Below the pieces are notes generated by a model. That model searched no databases. It saw only the letters and a program-made list of their open reading frames with translations, and was not told the DNA's origin. The position numbers and the translations under genes were made by a program. DNA of 64,000 nucleotides from Phycisphaerae bacterium RAS2 (GTDB lineage: Bacteria; Planctomycetota; Phycisphaerae; UBA1845; UTPLA1): contig CP036352.1 of the NCBI GenBank assembly GCA_007753915.1, positions 3,473,306 to 3,537,305 on the forward strand, given 5' to 3'. Below are positions 48,008 through 57,445 of this stretch, one piece after another. Numbering within the stretch: position 1 is the first letter of the stretch; the number at the start of each line of letters is the position of its first letter.

Positions 48008-49630
48008 ATGAACGGGCGCGTGACACGAATTCTGACGTGGCTGGGCAACTGGAACCGGTTCTGCGCGCTCATGATCGCGCTGTTCCTGACGCGGGCGGTG
48101 TTCCTGCTCTCCGTGTTGCCGCCCTTTGAAGGGTGGGATGAATACCAGCACATTGCGTACGTGACACATGTGATCGAACACGATTCGCCGCCGGTCCACG
48201 GCGAGGCGATGGTCCCCCGCGCGCTTTATCCGGCGTTGGTGCGATACCCCCAACCCAGGCTCGCCGTCGATCAGATCGGCACGATCGGCGCGATGGAATA
48301 TCACGCCTACTGGGAGCGGATCGCGGCCGGCGGCACAACCGAGGTTCGCGCGACCGCGCCGGAAATTCCGCTTTATCAGGCGCAGCACCCGCCGCTTTAC
48401 TACCAACTGATCGCGCCGCTGTTCCGCGGGCAGCTCGAACCCGATCGGATCGGTCAGGCGATCGCGCGGGCGCGATGGCTCGGCGTGGCGTGCGGCGCGG
48501 CGGCACTGCTGTTGTTTGGGCTGTCGCTGCCGAGCCTGGTCTCACCGGGGCCGGCGCGACACTTGATTCTGCTGGCGGTCGCATCCCAGCCGTTGCTGCT
48601 CTTCAATTGCGCGCGCGTCGCGAGCGATTCCCTTGCCGTCCTGCTGGGCACCTTGGTCGTCGTGATGGTTCTGGAGTTTCGCGTCGACCGGTGGCGCCGG
48701 CACGGGTTGATCCTCGGGCTGGCGCTGGGCATGGCGATACTGGCGAAGGCGTACAACCTGCTGCTGATTCCGTTTGTGGTACTGATCTGGGCGGACCGTT
48801 GGCGGCGCGGACGATGGCGCGGGGCACAGGTCGCCGCGTCCGGATTGCTGATCGCGGCCGTCGCCGTTTTGCTGACGGGTGACTATTTCTTGCAGAACCT
48901 CCGCCTGTACGGCCTGCTGACCCCGATGCAGGAGTCGGTCGAGAACGCGAAGCACGGCATCGGCGCGGGCGCGATCCTGCGGCAGGCCTTCGCCCTGGAC
49001 TGGCTGGGCGAATTGCTGCGCAAATACCTGCGTCAGTCCTTGTTCACCGGCGGCTGGAGTTACGTCAAAACCTCCGGCGCGATCACATGGATTTATCAAG
49101 TGTTCCTGTTGATCGGGGCGGGTCTGGCCACCGCGGCGGCGATTCGCGGGCGACGAACCGGCCAGCCAATCTGCTTCTCGCGCGAGGGCGCGGGCCGGGC
49201 GTCGGTCCTGCTGGGGGCGTTGTTCGCGGCGGGGCTGACGTGGCACATGTTGAGTTCGCGGCAGGCCTGGGGGAGCATCACGACAAACGTATGGTATGCG
49301 GCGGTGTCGTTCCCGTGGCTGCTGTGCCTGTATTACCAGGGCGTGGTCGCGACGGGGCACCGGGCGGCGCTGATCGTTCTCGGCGGCGGGCTGATCGTGC
49401 TGCATGGCTCGGCCGAGACGTGGGGCATTCTCGGCGAGATGGTCCCGCGCTACACCGGCGAACCGTGGAGCGCGGCGGCGCGCGAGCGCCTCGCAGCCAT
49501 GCACCCGTCGGCCCTCGGCCCCGCATGCACGATACCGGCGATGATCATTGCCAGTGCGTTGCTGTGGCTCGGATTGTTCACGGCGCTCGCGGACCGGGCA
49601 TCGCCGAACCAAAACGAACCGCCTCGTTGA
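48008..49630 (+). CDS. GT-C-like membrane glycosyltransferase
   Basis: A 540-residue polytopic membrane protein. The first helix (FCALMIALFLTRAVFLLSVL) leads into PPFEGWDEYQHIAYVTHVIE, with the Asp-Glu motif at 44-45, and the periplasmic phrase YQAQHPPLYYQLI, which recurs in GT-C transferases of the PMT_2/DUF2142 kind. About ten helices follow. The ATG lies near the UbiB-like divergent start and has no strong ribosome-binding site. Substrate unknown. Confidence 0.75.
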   Translation: MNGRVTRILTWLGNWNRFCALMIALFLTRAVFLLSVLPPFEGWDEYQHIAYVTHVIEHDSPPVHGEAMVPRALYPALVRYPQPRLAVDQIGTIGAMEYHAYWERIAAGGTTEVRATAPEIPLYQAQHPPLYYQLIAPLFRGQLEPDRIGQAIARARWLGVACGAAALLLFGLSLPSLVSPGPARHLILLAVASQPLLLFNCARVASDSLAVLLGTLVVVMVLEFRVDRWRRHGLILGLALGMAILAKAYNLLLIPFVVLIWADRWRRGRWRGAQVAASGLLIAAVAVLLTGDYFLQNLRLYGLLTPMQESVENAKHGIGAGAILRQAFALDWLGELLRKYLRQSLFTGGWSYVKTSGAITWIYQVFLLIGAGLATAAAIRGRRTGQPICFSREGAGRASVLLGALFAAGLTWHMLSSRQAWGSITTNVWYAAVSFPWLLCLYYQGVVATGHRAALIVLGGGLIVLHGSAETWGILGEMVPRYTGEPWSAAARERLAAMHPSALGPACTIPAMIIASALLWLGLFTALADRASPNQNEPPR

Positions 49631-49674
49631 TCGTCGTTACTAGTTCGGATCGATTGGATGCGCAATCGACGGCG

Positions 49675-50880
49675 TCATGGAGCAATTGCTCGAGCAACCG
49701 GTTCCCTGGGTGACGTCGCGGCGGGCATTTTCAATACAACCGTAGAATTGTACGTCGTCACCTGGTGCTCCATCGCTTCAGCCATGCCGGATGAAGTCGC
49801 ATCACTCACGATCAACAGGTCCGCCGTCAGCACGGCCGGATTAAACAGCCGCCAATCGAGCGTGATCGCCGATTCCGTCGGCGGCACGGCGAATTCCAAT
49901 CGCACCGCCACGCGCGCGGACCACGCCCCCAGCGCACTGCCATGCGGCCGAACCTCTCCGACACAGGGATGGACCGCGTCCGGCCCCAGCACTGCGGACC
50001 ATGGCGAGACCGGTGCGAATGCACGCCGATCCGACTTCGGAAGCAACACCGAGACATTTTTTTGAAGCAGGTCGCTCGCCGCTTCGCACGCGGCGCGCTG
50101 TTCCGCAGGCGTCACAAAATCGGCCTGCTCTCGATTGATCGGCCTCCAGGTCTCCAGCAGCGTGAGCGGTACATAGGCATCCACGAGCACGCGATCCGTC
50201 TCTCGACGCACCACGGCCTGAACGCATTTGAACCGATGCCGGAACATCGAAGCCGCAGCGCCCACGGAGACCGTACAGGTTTGCTTGCCGGCCACATTCT
50301 GCGATGCATCCGGCGGCGGCGACGGCGACAGGTCCAGCGTCTCGGCGTTGCCGGCGCTGGTCAGCCGCACGAACCGCTCCGCCGAGTCGGATCGCTTCTG
50401 CACACGCAAGGCGAATTGTGTCGGGATAATGGCATCTTCCGGCGGCGACTGGCGAAGCGTCACGTGCGTGGGCGACCGCTCCGCGATGTACTCCAGCTCA
50501 TACGTGGCCCGAGCGCCGCGCCACGAAACCTCCGAGCTGCGATCGGCGGCGTCCCCCCGGGCTGGTTCGAACCGGGCATCCTTCAACCGACCGGCAAGCA
50601 GCCGCCCCGACTCGTCTCTCACCTCCAGCCGGCTGACCATGTTGCCCGCGCGGCGCGCGAAGGCGCGCTCGATCTCCTGCGGCGCAAAGTCGCCCCGCGC
50701 ATGCAGAGCGGGCATGTCGTGGATCAGCGACTCGCCCGCTTCGCGAAGCGTGATGCGCACACGCGCCCCGTCGATCACTGCCACGCCGCGCGCGACCGCG
50801 ATCGGATGCGCCGATGCGCTGATCGTCCACGCACTTGCGCCGGCAATCGCCGCGACCAGTACCGCGCGCCGAGTTGACAT
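49675..50880 (-). CDS. Hypothetical exported protein
   Basis: A 401-residue protein of no recognised family. MSTRRAVLVAAIAGASAWTI and a following SASA form a signal peptide, so the start is set at 50880 rather than at the long in-frame extension to 51027. The mature protein (AHPIAVARGVAVIDGARVRI onward) is predicted to be beta-rich in the first half. It begins 7 bases after the GH38 stop, so it is probably cotranscribed with it. The stop is convergent with the gene ending at 49630. Confidence 0.65.
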   Translation of the reverse strand: MSTRRAVLVAAIAGASAWTISASAHPIAVARGVAVIDGARVRITLREAGESLIHDMPALHARGDFAPQEIERAFARRAGNMVSRLEVRDESGRLLAGRLKDARFEPARGDAADRSSEVSWRGARATYELEYIAERSPTHVTLRQSPPEDAIIPTQFALRVQKRSDSAERFVRLTSAGNAETLDLSPSPPPDASQNVAGKQTCTVSVGAAASMFRHRFKCVQAVVRRETDRVLVDAYVPLTLLETWRPINREQADFVTPAEQRAACEAASDLLQKNVSVLLPKSDRRAFAPVSPWSAVLGPDAVHPCVGEVRPHGSALGAWSARVAVRLEFAVPPTESAITLDWRLFNPAVLTADLLIVSDATSSGMAEAMEHQVTTYNSTVVLKMPAATSPREPVARAIAP

Positions 50881-50887
50881 GGCCCAT

Positions 50888-53800
50888 CTACTCGGCGACA
50901 TCCACGTCCACCTCGGAGAAGAACGTTCCCTGACTCGGTGTGATAAACAGCAGGTAGCGGTACGCGCCGATGATCGCGGAATCTCGATTCGCCTCATTCG
51001 CATCGTCCCTGCCGCCGAACTCGTCACCGGTTTGCGTCATCGGGCCCGCCGCGATCTCAACTGCATGCACGCCACCGTCCCCCAGTTTGGTCGTATCCAC
51101 GCACGCAAGAAGCTTCCATTTTGTGTCGCGTGCGGACGTGAAACCGGCGTCGGGCATCGTCGGATCGTTCGAGCCCCACAGCGTGTAAACCTGCGGCGCG
51201 CGACGATCACGGTGACACGAGTAACTTCGCACCGCGCGGAGCTTCACGCTCGCGCCGAGGTCGACGTGAAACCGCCCCTCGCTGTCGTACCAGACGTTTC
51301 GCCTGGTGTCGTCGTTGTTCTGCGGGACTTCGCCGTCGTTCAGCCGCGGGAGCGTGTCGCCTTCCGCGCCGGACTGGCGGTGCGGCGCGAATTCGCCGTC
51401 GCCCCCGAAATAGCGAAAAGTCACTTTGCCGCGCGAGGCGTCTGCGTAGTCATCCTTCGACGGCTGCGGCAGCTTGAGCGCGGCGAACGAATCGGCGCGG
51501 TCGGACATTACCCGCGCGATCGGGTCCTGCCCTTCGTCGACCGGCGGCGGATACCGATAGCGAAACTCGATCGGCCCGCGATCGGAGAAATCATCGTACA
51601 GCGGGACGGCGGGCTGGGCTGCGTCGTTCTCGTTCGCCGCCTCGGTGACGGCAAAAACCTTGATCCGTTCGTCCTTCGGAAGCTTGAGCACCTTTGCTCC
51701 GAGCGGCACATCGAGCCTGTATTTATACGTGTAGCTGAATTGGTACGCCTCGTTGCCCCTTGTCGGATGATGCCGATGTGTTGCGAACCAGGCGATGGGG
51801 TCGCGGTGGATGTAACCAGGAGTCAGGCCCATGACGCGGCCCTCGCAGACGAAATCGACCGCATTGAACGGCCGATCCCACACGCGATCGTCGAACTGTC
51901 CGACAAAGCCGGTCCAACCCTGAATGGAAATCTTCGTCTTGCGGCCATCGACTTCGAACTCGCCGACACAATCTTCGCTCGCCGCGACAAGCAGATACAG
52001 CCGATTCGTTCCACCACCGGAGAGGAGAATCTCCTGTCCGGCGCAGGCCATCGCGTTTTTCTCGCCTGCTGCACCCGATCCGATTTGAAATGCGATGCCG
52101 TCGGCCACGAGCGTCGCGGGCAGTTGCTCCGCCGGATAGGTGCGCCCTTCGGAATCCATCGCGCCGTCGGCGCGATTCGAATCGCCGCTCACCGCGTCGA
52201 CATCAAACTCCAGTCGAATCGGCATGCATTTCGGCGGCATCAGTTGTGTTGGCGCCGGGCCAAGCCGCACCGCGAAACTGCGCGGGCTGTACGGCGTCAT
52301 GTCGAACGAGAGCGCGCCGCCCGCGACCTTCGCCTCGCCGATGCGACGCTCCTGGCCGTCCACCTCGTGCGCCGAGGCGATCGGCCCGGCGAACTTCACC
52401 GATACGCCCTTCGCCTCGCGGCCCCACAATTCCTGAAGGCGAACGATGACCCATTCGCCCTCTTCGGACCGCTTCACCGCACGGACATCGACCTGTTCCG
52501 TGTTGACCTGCAACAACGAGAACGACTTTCCCAGTTCGCCTTCGTGCGCCGGCGCGGTGAACGCAACGAGCGGTTGATTCAGTCGCCGCCCCTGCCACTC
52601 GCTGCGCTCCGCACGCCAGTCGCCGGCGTGCGAGTAGAGCGCGTACGTCATATCGTGCACGCCCCAGTCCTGGCTGTGTTGGTCGAGATAGCCGCTTCGC
52701 ACGCCGGGCGTGTAAAGAAGCGTCAGCCGCACTTCGCTGTTGCTCGGCTTGTCCGACCCGAACTTGCAATCCTCCAGCACGCTGACGCCGAACTTGCCGG
52801 ACTGGTCCGTCAGGTCAAACCACTCGTGCGACGGCACCTCGTACTTTGTCGGCTCGTTGTTGGCGCGGTCGATCGTGCCCATGCCCCAGTTGTACGTCGC
52901 CTTCGCGTTCGCCGCCGTCAGCGGGAAAGACGCTCGCAGCGCGACCTGTGCCGACTGCCAGTCGATGTGCGTCTTGAACTCCACGCGGCGGCCCGCGTTC
53001 CCGGCGCACAACCGAATCTGTTGCGTGAAGATCGAACCGCGCGCCTCGCGGACGATCTCCAGCGCCACGCGCGCCGGCCCCTGCTCGACGATTCGCACTT
53101 TCGCCGGACCCTTCACCGCGTCGATCGGCAGTTTCTGGCGATCACGCCAGTCCATGTTCCATGCGGGCCAGTTCTTCGGTTTCTCATGCGTGAAGACCAG
53201 CCTCGCCGGCGCGGCCAGCAACTCGCGCCCGCCCTGCGCCTTGTCCACGATGCTCGACACGTCGCCGTCGGCGTTGATGGTCACGCGATACCACGGGTTC
53301 TCCAGCGAATTCTCGGTGATGCTCAATCGCGCGCTTGAGTTCGCGCCGGCTTCGTCCCGCGCTGCATCCAGCGACCCGCCCGGGCACACGCGATACACCG
53401 TCCACGAAACGGGCGTAACCGCCGCGACAAACGCCACAATGACCGACTCGCCGTCGCGCGACAGCACCTGCGCCGGCGCCTCGCTCCCATCGGGGCCGAG
53501 CACGCGCACCGCGCGCGGCGCGCCGCCAGCGAAACGCACCTTCGCTTCCACAAGGTCCTCCCGCGCCTGTGCCAGCGGGTTGAACACGACCACCGCCTGG
53601 CCCTCCCCGCGTGTGTCAATAGCGCGGCACACCGCCCCGGCGCCATCCGCCAGCGCCGCCGCGAAGCCGTTCATCGCCACGATCTCATCGTTCCAGGAAT
53701 AGGTGTACGCCTTCGGCAGGCTCGTGCCCGGCAGGATGTCGTGCATCTGGTTCGCCAGCAGCCGCACCCACGAGCGCTCGAGTTTTTCCCGTGGATACAC

Positions 53801-54889
53801 CGCGCCGCCGAGCCAGTCCGCCGCGACGCTCGCCCGTTCGGCCGCGTCGGCGAGCAGCTCGCCCTTGCGATTCCAGCGCTTCATGTAGGCCTGGCTCGTC
53901 AACGTGCCGGCCGAGTGCTCCGTGAGCAGCAAATCGCCCTTGTAGCGCGGCAGCTTTGCCCTGATCTCGGGTGAGATGTCTTTGTACATCCGGTCCGACG
54001 AGACCAGCGCCACGCGGAACGGCCCGTCTGCCTTCGCCGCGGCCGTGTAGTTCTTCACGTCCTCTTCGCGCGGGGCGCCGCCCATGTCGCCGATGCCGTA
54101 GTAGTGGTAGTCGGCCCAGAGGCCGTATTTATCGCCATTTGTCGTGATACGCTCGGCCCACTCCGTGCTCTCGTGCACGGGCCCCTCGATCGCCCCGACG
54201 TACGGCCCCGGGTCCAGCGCCGCGATCACGCCGCGCCCGTCCGGCCCCTCCCACACGCCGACTTTGAACGGAATGCCGACGGCCGACCCCCACGTCAGTT
54301 TCTGCGTGGAGAAGCCGATCAATCCGCAATGCGCCCAGATCGACGGCAGCGACGCGGGGAAGCCGAAGCAGTCCGGCAGCATGAAATCGACGCTCTCCTT
54401 GCCGAACTCACGACGGAAATACAGGTTGCCGTAAAGCACCTGCCGGATAATCGCCTCGGCCGACGGCACGTTCACATCGCCCTCATCGACCGACGATCCG
54501 CTGACGTACCACCGCCCGGCAGCGATGTACTTTTTCAATTTCTCGAAATGCTCCGGGTAGTACTCCTTCATCATCTCGTAGCGCACGCTGCCGGTGAAGT
54601 TGAAGACGTACTCGGGGTACTTCTCGATGAGCTTGAAGTTCCCTTCCAGCGTGTCACGGATGTACTGGTCGATGGTCTGGCAGAAGTCCCAGCGCCATTG
54701 TGTGTCGAGGTGCGCGTAGCCGATGCAATACAGCACGCGGTCTTTCGAGAGGTCGTAGCGCGGGGCAGGCTCGCGCGACGATTCGGCGATGGCTGGCGCC
54801 AGAGCGGCGAACGTTGCAAACAGAAATGCGAACGCACGGTGATGAGCCGATGAGCCGCCTGTTGTTCGAATGGTCTCGTCGGAATTCAT
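50888..54889 (-). CDS. Glycoside hydrolase family 38 alpha-mannosidase with C-terminal discoidin-like domain
   Basis: A 1333-residue exported enzyme. A signal peptide (residues 1-36, FAFLFATFAALAPAIAES) precedes the GH38 catalytic domain. The zinc site begins with YAHLDTQWRW (His60, Asp62), and the nucleophile is Asp173 in FMLPDCFGFPASLPSIW. The alpha-mannosidase middle and beta domains follow (about 300-830). Residues about 1150-1333 look like an F5/8 type C (discoidin-like) sugar-binding domain: ATFRYFGGDGEF region, LGASVKLRAVRSYSCHRDRR, VYTLWGSNDPTMPDAG. It would release alpha-linked mannose from glycans outside the cytosol. A GAGG site lies before the ATG. The next gene on the strand is a secreted protein of unknown function. 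Confidence 0.9.
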   Translation of the reverse strand: MNSDETIRTTGGSSAHHRAFAFLFATFAALAPAIAESSREPAPRYDLSKDRVLYCIGYAHLDTQWRWDFCQTIDQYIRDTLEGNFKLIEKYPEYVFNFTGSVRYEMMKEYYPEHFEKLKKYIAAGRWYVSGSSVDEGDVNVPSAEAIIRQVLYGNLYFRREFGKESVDFMLPDCFGFPASLPSIWAHCGLIGFSTQKLTWGSAVGIPFKVGVWEGPDGRGVIAALDPGPYVGAIEGPVHESTEWAERITTNGDKYGLWADYHYYGIGDMGGAPREEDVKNYTAAAKADGPFRVALVSSDRMYKDISPEIRAKLPRYKGDLLLTEHSAGTLTSQAYMKRWNRKGELLADAAERASVAADWLGGAVYPREKLERSWVRLLANQMHDILPGTSLPKAYTYSWNDEIVAMNGFAAALADGAGAVCRAIDTRGEGQAVVVFNPLAQAREDLVEAKVRFAGGAPRAVRVLGPDGSEAPAQVLSRDGESVIVAFVAAVTPVSWTVYRVCPGGSLDAARDEAGANSSARLSITENSLENPWYRVTINADGDVSSIVDKAQGGRELLAAPARLVFTHEKPKNWPAWNMDWRDRQKLPIDAVKGPAKVRIVEQGPARVALEIVREARGSIFTQQIRLCAGNAGRRVEFKTHIDWQSAQVALRASFPLTAANAKATYNWGMGTIDRANNEPTKYEVPSHEWFDLTDQSGKFGVSVLEDCKFGSDKPSNSEVRLTLLYTPGVRSGYLDQHSQDWGVHDMTYALYSHAGDWRAERSEWQGRRLNQPLVAFTAPAHEGELGKSFSLLQVNTEQVDVRAVKRSEEGEWVIVRLQELWGREAKGVSVKFAGPIASAHEVDGQERRIGEAKVAGGALSFDMTPYSPRSFAVRLGPAPTQLMPPKCMPIRLEFDVDAVSGDSNRADGAMDSEGRTYPAEQLPATLVADGIAFQIGSGAAGEKNAMACAGQEILLSGGGTNRLYLLVAASEDCVGEFEVDGRKTKISIQGWTGFVGQFDDRVWDRPFNAVDFVCEGRVMGLTPGYIHRDPIAWFATHRHHPTRGNEAYQFSYTYKYRLDVPLGAKVLKLPKDERIKVFAVTEAANENDAAQPAVPLYDDFSDRGPIEFRYRYPPPVDEGQDPIARVMSDRADSFAALKLPQPSKDDYADASRGKVTFRYFGGDGEFAPHRQSGAEGDTLPRLNDGEVPQNNDDTRRNVWYDSEGRFHVDLGASVKLRAVRSYSCHRDRRAPQVYTLWGSNDPTMPDAGFTSARDTKWKLLACVDTTKLGDGGVHAVEIAAGPMTQTGDEFGGRDDANEANRDSAIIGAYRYLLFITPSQGTFFSEVDVDVAE

Positions 54890-54987
54890 GGTAGCACCTC
54901 GATGAGAATGGACCGGATTGTATCCGATGCCGCGGCATTGGGATCAGTCGCAGGGTGGACGTTGCCCACCACCCATCCAACTTGCGA

Positions 54988-54993
54988 TAGAAT
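54988..54993 (+). promoter_or_regulatory. Possible -10 box close before the GT-C/TPR gene
   Basis: TAGAAT ends 8 bases before the ATG at 55002. The -35 region is weak (TTGCCC at 20-base spacing). No ribosome-binding site is visible, so a near-leaderless transcript is possible. Confidence 0.3.
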
Positions 54994-55001
54994 GCCCGCG
55001 C

Positions 55002-57293
55002 ATGCCACCGCGCGCCTCCGGACCACGTCAGGCCGACCCCATCGCAGAACCGTCGCGTAGGGCCACTCGCGCCGCACGGTGGATGCCGCTTCTGGTGATC
55101 GCCGTCGGCATCGCCGCATACTGGAACAGCTTCGCGGGCGTGTTCATCTTCGACGACGAGCACGCCATCGTGCGAAACCGGTACATCAAATCGCTCTGGC
55201 CGCTGACCGATGCGATGTCGGCTCCACCACAGTCCAGCGTCTCGGGCAGGCCGATCGTGGCGCTGACGCTTGCGGTGAATTACGCCCTGGGTGGACTGAA
55301 TCCGTGGGGCTACCACCTGTTCAACCTGGTCGTGCACTTGTTCACGGGGCTGGCGCTGTATGGCGTTGCGCTGGAGACGTTCCGGCGCGGAGAGAATGAA
55401 TCAGGGAATGAAACCAAGTACGGAATCAAGCTGAAGGGAACAGGGAACAGTGAGCAGAGTACAGAGAGATTCGAGGCAAGCCGTCGTACTGAACACTGGC
55501 CACTGACCCCTGACCACTCCCCTGTACTGGCCGGCATCGTCGCGATGATCTGGCTGGTGCATCCGCTTCAAACGGAAAGCGTCACCTACATCATTCAACG
55601 AGCCGAAGCAGTCATGGGGCTGTTCTACTTCGCGACGCTTTACTTCGCGATTCGCGCCATGGCAACCTCCCGCCCAATCGGCTGGCAGCTTGCGGCGGTC
55701 CTCGCGTGCGCATTGGGCATGGCCAGCAAGGAGGTCATGGCGACCGCGCCGATCCTCGTCGCGCTCTACGATCGCGTTTTTGTGTCTTCAACGTGGCGCG
55801 AAGTCTTCGCCCGGCGCAAGGGCTTCTACGCCGCGCTCTTCGGCACCTGGATCATCCTCGGCGCGATCGTGGCCGGCGCGCCGCGCTCCGACTCCGCCGG
55901 TTTCGGCCTGACGGAGATGACGCCCGTCACCTACATGCTGATGCAGTTCAACGCCGTGCTGTTGTACCTGCGTCTTTCGTTCTGGCCCGCGACGCTCTGC
56001 CTCGACTACTGGGCGCCGCCCATCGACTCGCGCGGCGAAGCCCTCGCACAGGGCGCGCTGATCGCCGTCCTGCTCGCGGGAACGTTCTGGCTGCTCGCGC
56101 GGCGGCCGCGCATCGGCTACTGGTGCTTCTGGACTTTCGCCGTGCTCGCGCCGACTTCCACGTTCATCCCGATCGCCGACCCGATCTTCGAACACCGCAT
56201 GTACGTGCCGCTCGCGGGACTGGTGATGGCGGCGGTGGCGTGCTGCCACGGCTGGTTTCGGCGACTGCCGACGTCGCAAGCGAGAACGGTCGGCCTGGCT
56301 CTCGCCGTAGTCACGATTCTCGCGCTCACGGCGCGCACGGTCGCTCGCAATCGCGATTATCACGACGCGAAAGTGATGTGGGAAAAGGTGCTGGCGTATC
56401 GCCCGCGCAACCCCCGCGCGTGGGCCAACTTGAGCGAAATCCACCTCCAGCGCGGCGATCCCGCGGCGGCACTGGCCGCATGCGAACGCGCGTTTGAAGT
56501 CGCCCCGCACTATCACGATGCGTACAAGCACCTGGCGCGCAGCCTCGTCGAGATGGGCCGCGTCCCCGAAGCCATCGAGACCTACCAGCGCGCGCTGCGC
56601 GACAAGCCCGGCGATTACCAGGTGCTGACCAATCTCGGCGAGGCGCTGGTCCGCGTCGGCCGCAACGAGGAGGCGCTCGACGCCTTCAAGAAGGCCATCG
56701 TTGCGAACGGGGCGGAGCCGTTGCCGCATTTCAATCTCGGTCGCACGCTGCAGATGCTGGGGCGCGCGGGCGAGTGCATCGAGCCGTATCGCGCCTGCCT
56801 CGCCATCGAGCCGGATCATCGCGACGCGCTGGCCAATCTCGCCGCCGCGCTGGGCGCGGTCGGGAAACTCGACGAGAGCGAGGCCCAGTTCGCCGAATTG
56901 CTGCGCCGATTTCCCGACGATGCCGCCATTCTGTACAGCCGCGCGGTCGCGCGTGCGCGCGGCGGCAAGCGCGACGCAGCGATGGAAGACTACCGCCGCG
57001 TCGTCGCGCTGGATGCCAAACATGCCGACGCGCGATGCAATCTGGGCGTGCTGCTGAAGGACGCCGGCCGCACCGATGAAGCCATCGCCATGTTTCAGTC
57101 TGCCATCGCCGCGGACGCCCGCCACGTTCCCTCGCTGTACAATCTTGGCGCGACGTACGCAACACTCCAGCGCTATGCCGATGCCGTCGCGGCCTTCGAC
57201 GCGGCACTGAAGATCGATCCGAACCACCCGCCCAGCCGCCAGGCGCTGGCCGCCACGCGCGCGTTGATGAACGCTGGTAAACCGGGCGGATAG
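55002..57293 (+). CDS. Membrane GT-C-like protein fused to TPR repeats
   Basis: A 763-residue protein: about nine membrane helices (residues 25-420), then six to eight tetratricopeptide repeats (about 430-755; NPRAWANLSEIHLQRGDPAA, PGDYQVLTNLGEALVRVG). The loop FDDEHAIVRNRYI and HPLQTESVTYIIQRAEAVMG are family phrases of the GT-C/TPR proteins (TMTC-like) common in planctomycetes. Between RPIV/GLALYGVALETFRR and VLAGIVAMIWLVHP there is a stretch of about 45 residues (GENESGNETKYG to WPLTPDHSPV) that is unlike the rest and appears to be translated intergenic repeat. ATG 55002 is chosen because the upstream 28 codons lack conservation. Role: probably protein or glycan glycosylation in the envelope. 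Confidence 0.75.
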   Translation: MPPRASGPRQADPIAEPSRRATRAARWMPLLVIAVGIAAYWNSFAGVFIFDDEHAIVRNRYIKSLWPLTDAMSAPPQSSVSGRPIVALTLAVNYALGGLNPWGYHLFNLVVHLFTGLALYGVALETFRRGENESGNETKYGIKLKGTGNSEQSTERFEASRRTEHWPLTPDHSPVLAGIVAMIWLVHPLQTESVTYIIQRAEAVMGLFYFATLYFAIRAMATSRPIGWQLAAVLACALGMASKEVMATAPILVALYDRVFVSSTWREVFARRKGFYAALFGTWIILGAIVAGAPRSDSAGFGLTEMTPVTYMLMQFNAVLLYLRLSFWPATLCLDYWAPPIDSRGEALAQGALIAVLLAGTFWLLARRPRIGYWCFWTFAVLAPTSTFIPIADPIFEHRMYVPLAGLVMAAVACCHGWFRRLPTSQARTVGLALAVVTILALTARTVARNRDYHDAKVMWEKVLAYRPRNPRAWANLSEIHLQRGDPAAALAACERAFEVAPHYHDAYKHLARSLVEMGRVPEAIETYQRALRDKPGDYQVLTNLGEALVRVGRNEEALDAFKKAIVANGAEPLPHFNLGRTLQMLGRAGECIEPYRACLAIEPDHRDALANLAAALGAVGKLDESEAQFAELLRRFPDDAAILYSRAVARARGGKRDAAMEDYRRVVALDAKHADARCNLGVLLKDAGRTDEAIAMFQSAIAADARHVPSLYNLGATYATLQRYADAVAAFDAALKIDPNHPPSRQALAATRALMNAGKPGG
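55390..55530 (+). repeat. Repeat-like insertion read in frame inside the GT-C/TPR gene
   Basis: The segment is AG-rich in its first half (GGGAACAGGGAACAGTGAGC near 55437-55455), then carries CACTGGCCACTGACC-type text at 55496-55510 like that at 10641-10680. It is flanked by conserved membrane-helix coding text on both sides. Confidence 0.55.
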
Positions 57294-57445
57294 CCGCGCG
57301 TGCGAGTCCATTCCATACACAATTGGTACCGCCATGCATTGGCGCAATTCGGTGCATCCTTGCGACGATTCCCCGCGAGACGTAGATTGAGCGGCCCGGC
57401 AGGCGGACCCGACAACCGCCAAGCCGGCCTACCTGGAGCGAAACC

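Noticed and set aside
50228-53338. Open frame of 1036 codons on the plus strand
   Set aside because: It is antisense to the GH38 gene and its neighbour. Composition is Arg/Ala/Val-rich without motifs, as expected of the complementary strand of a GC-rich gene.
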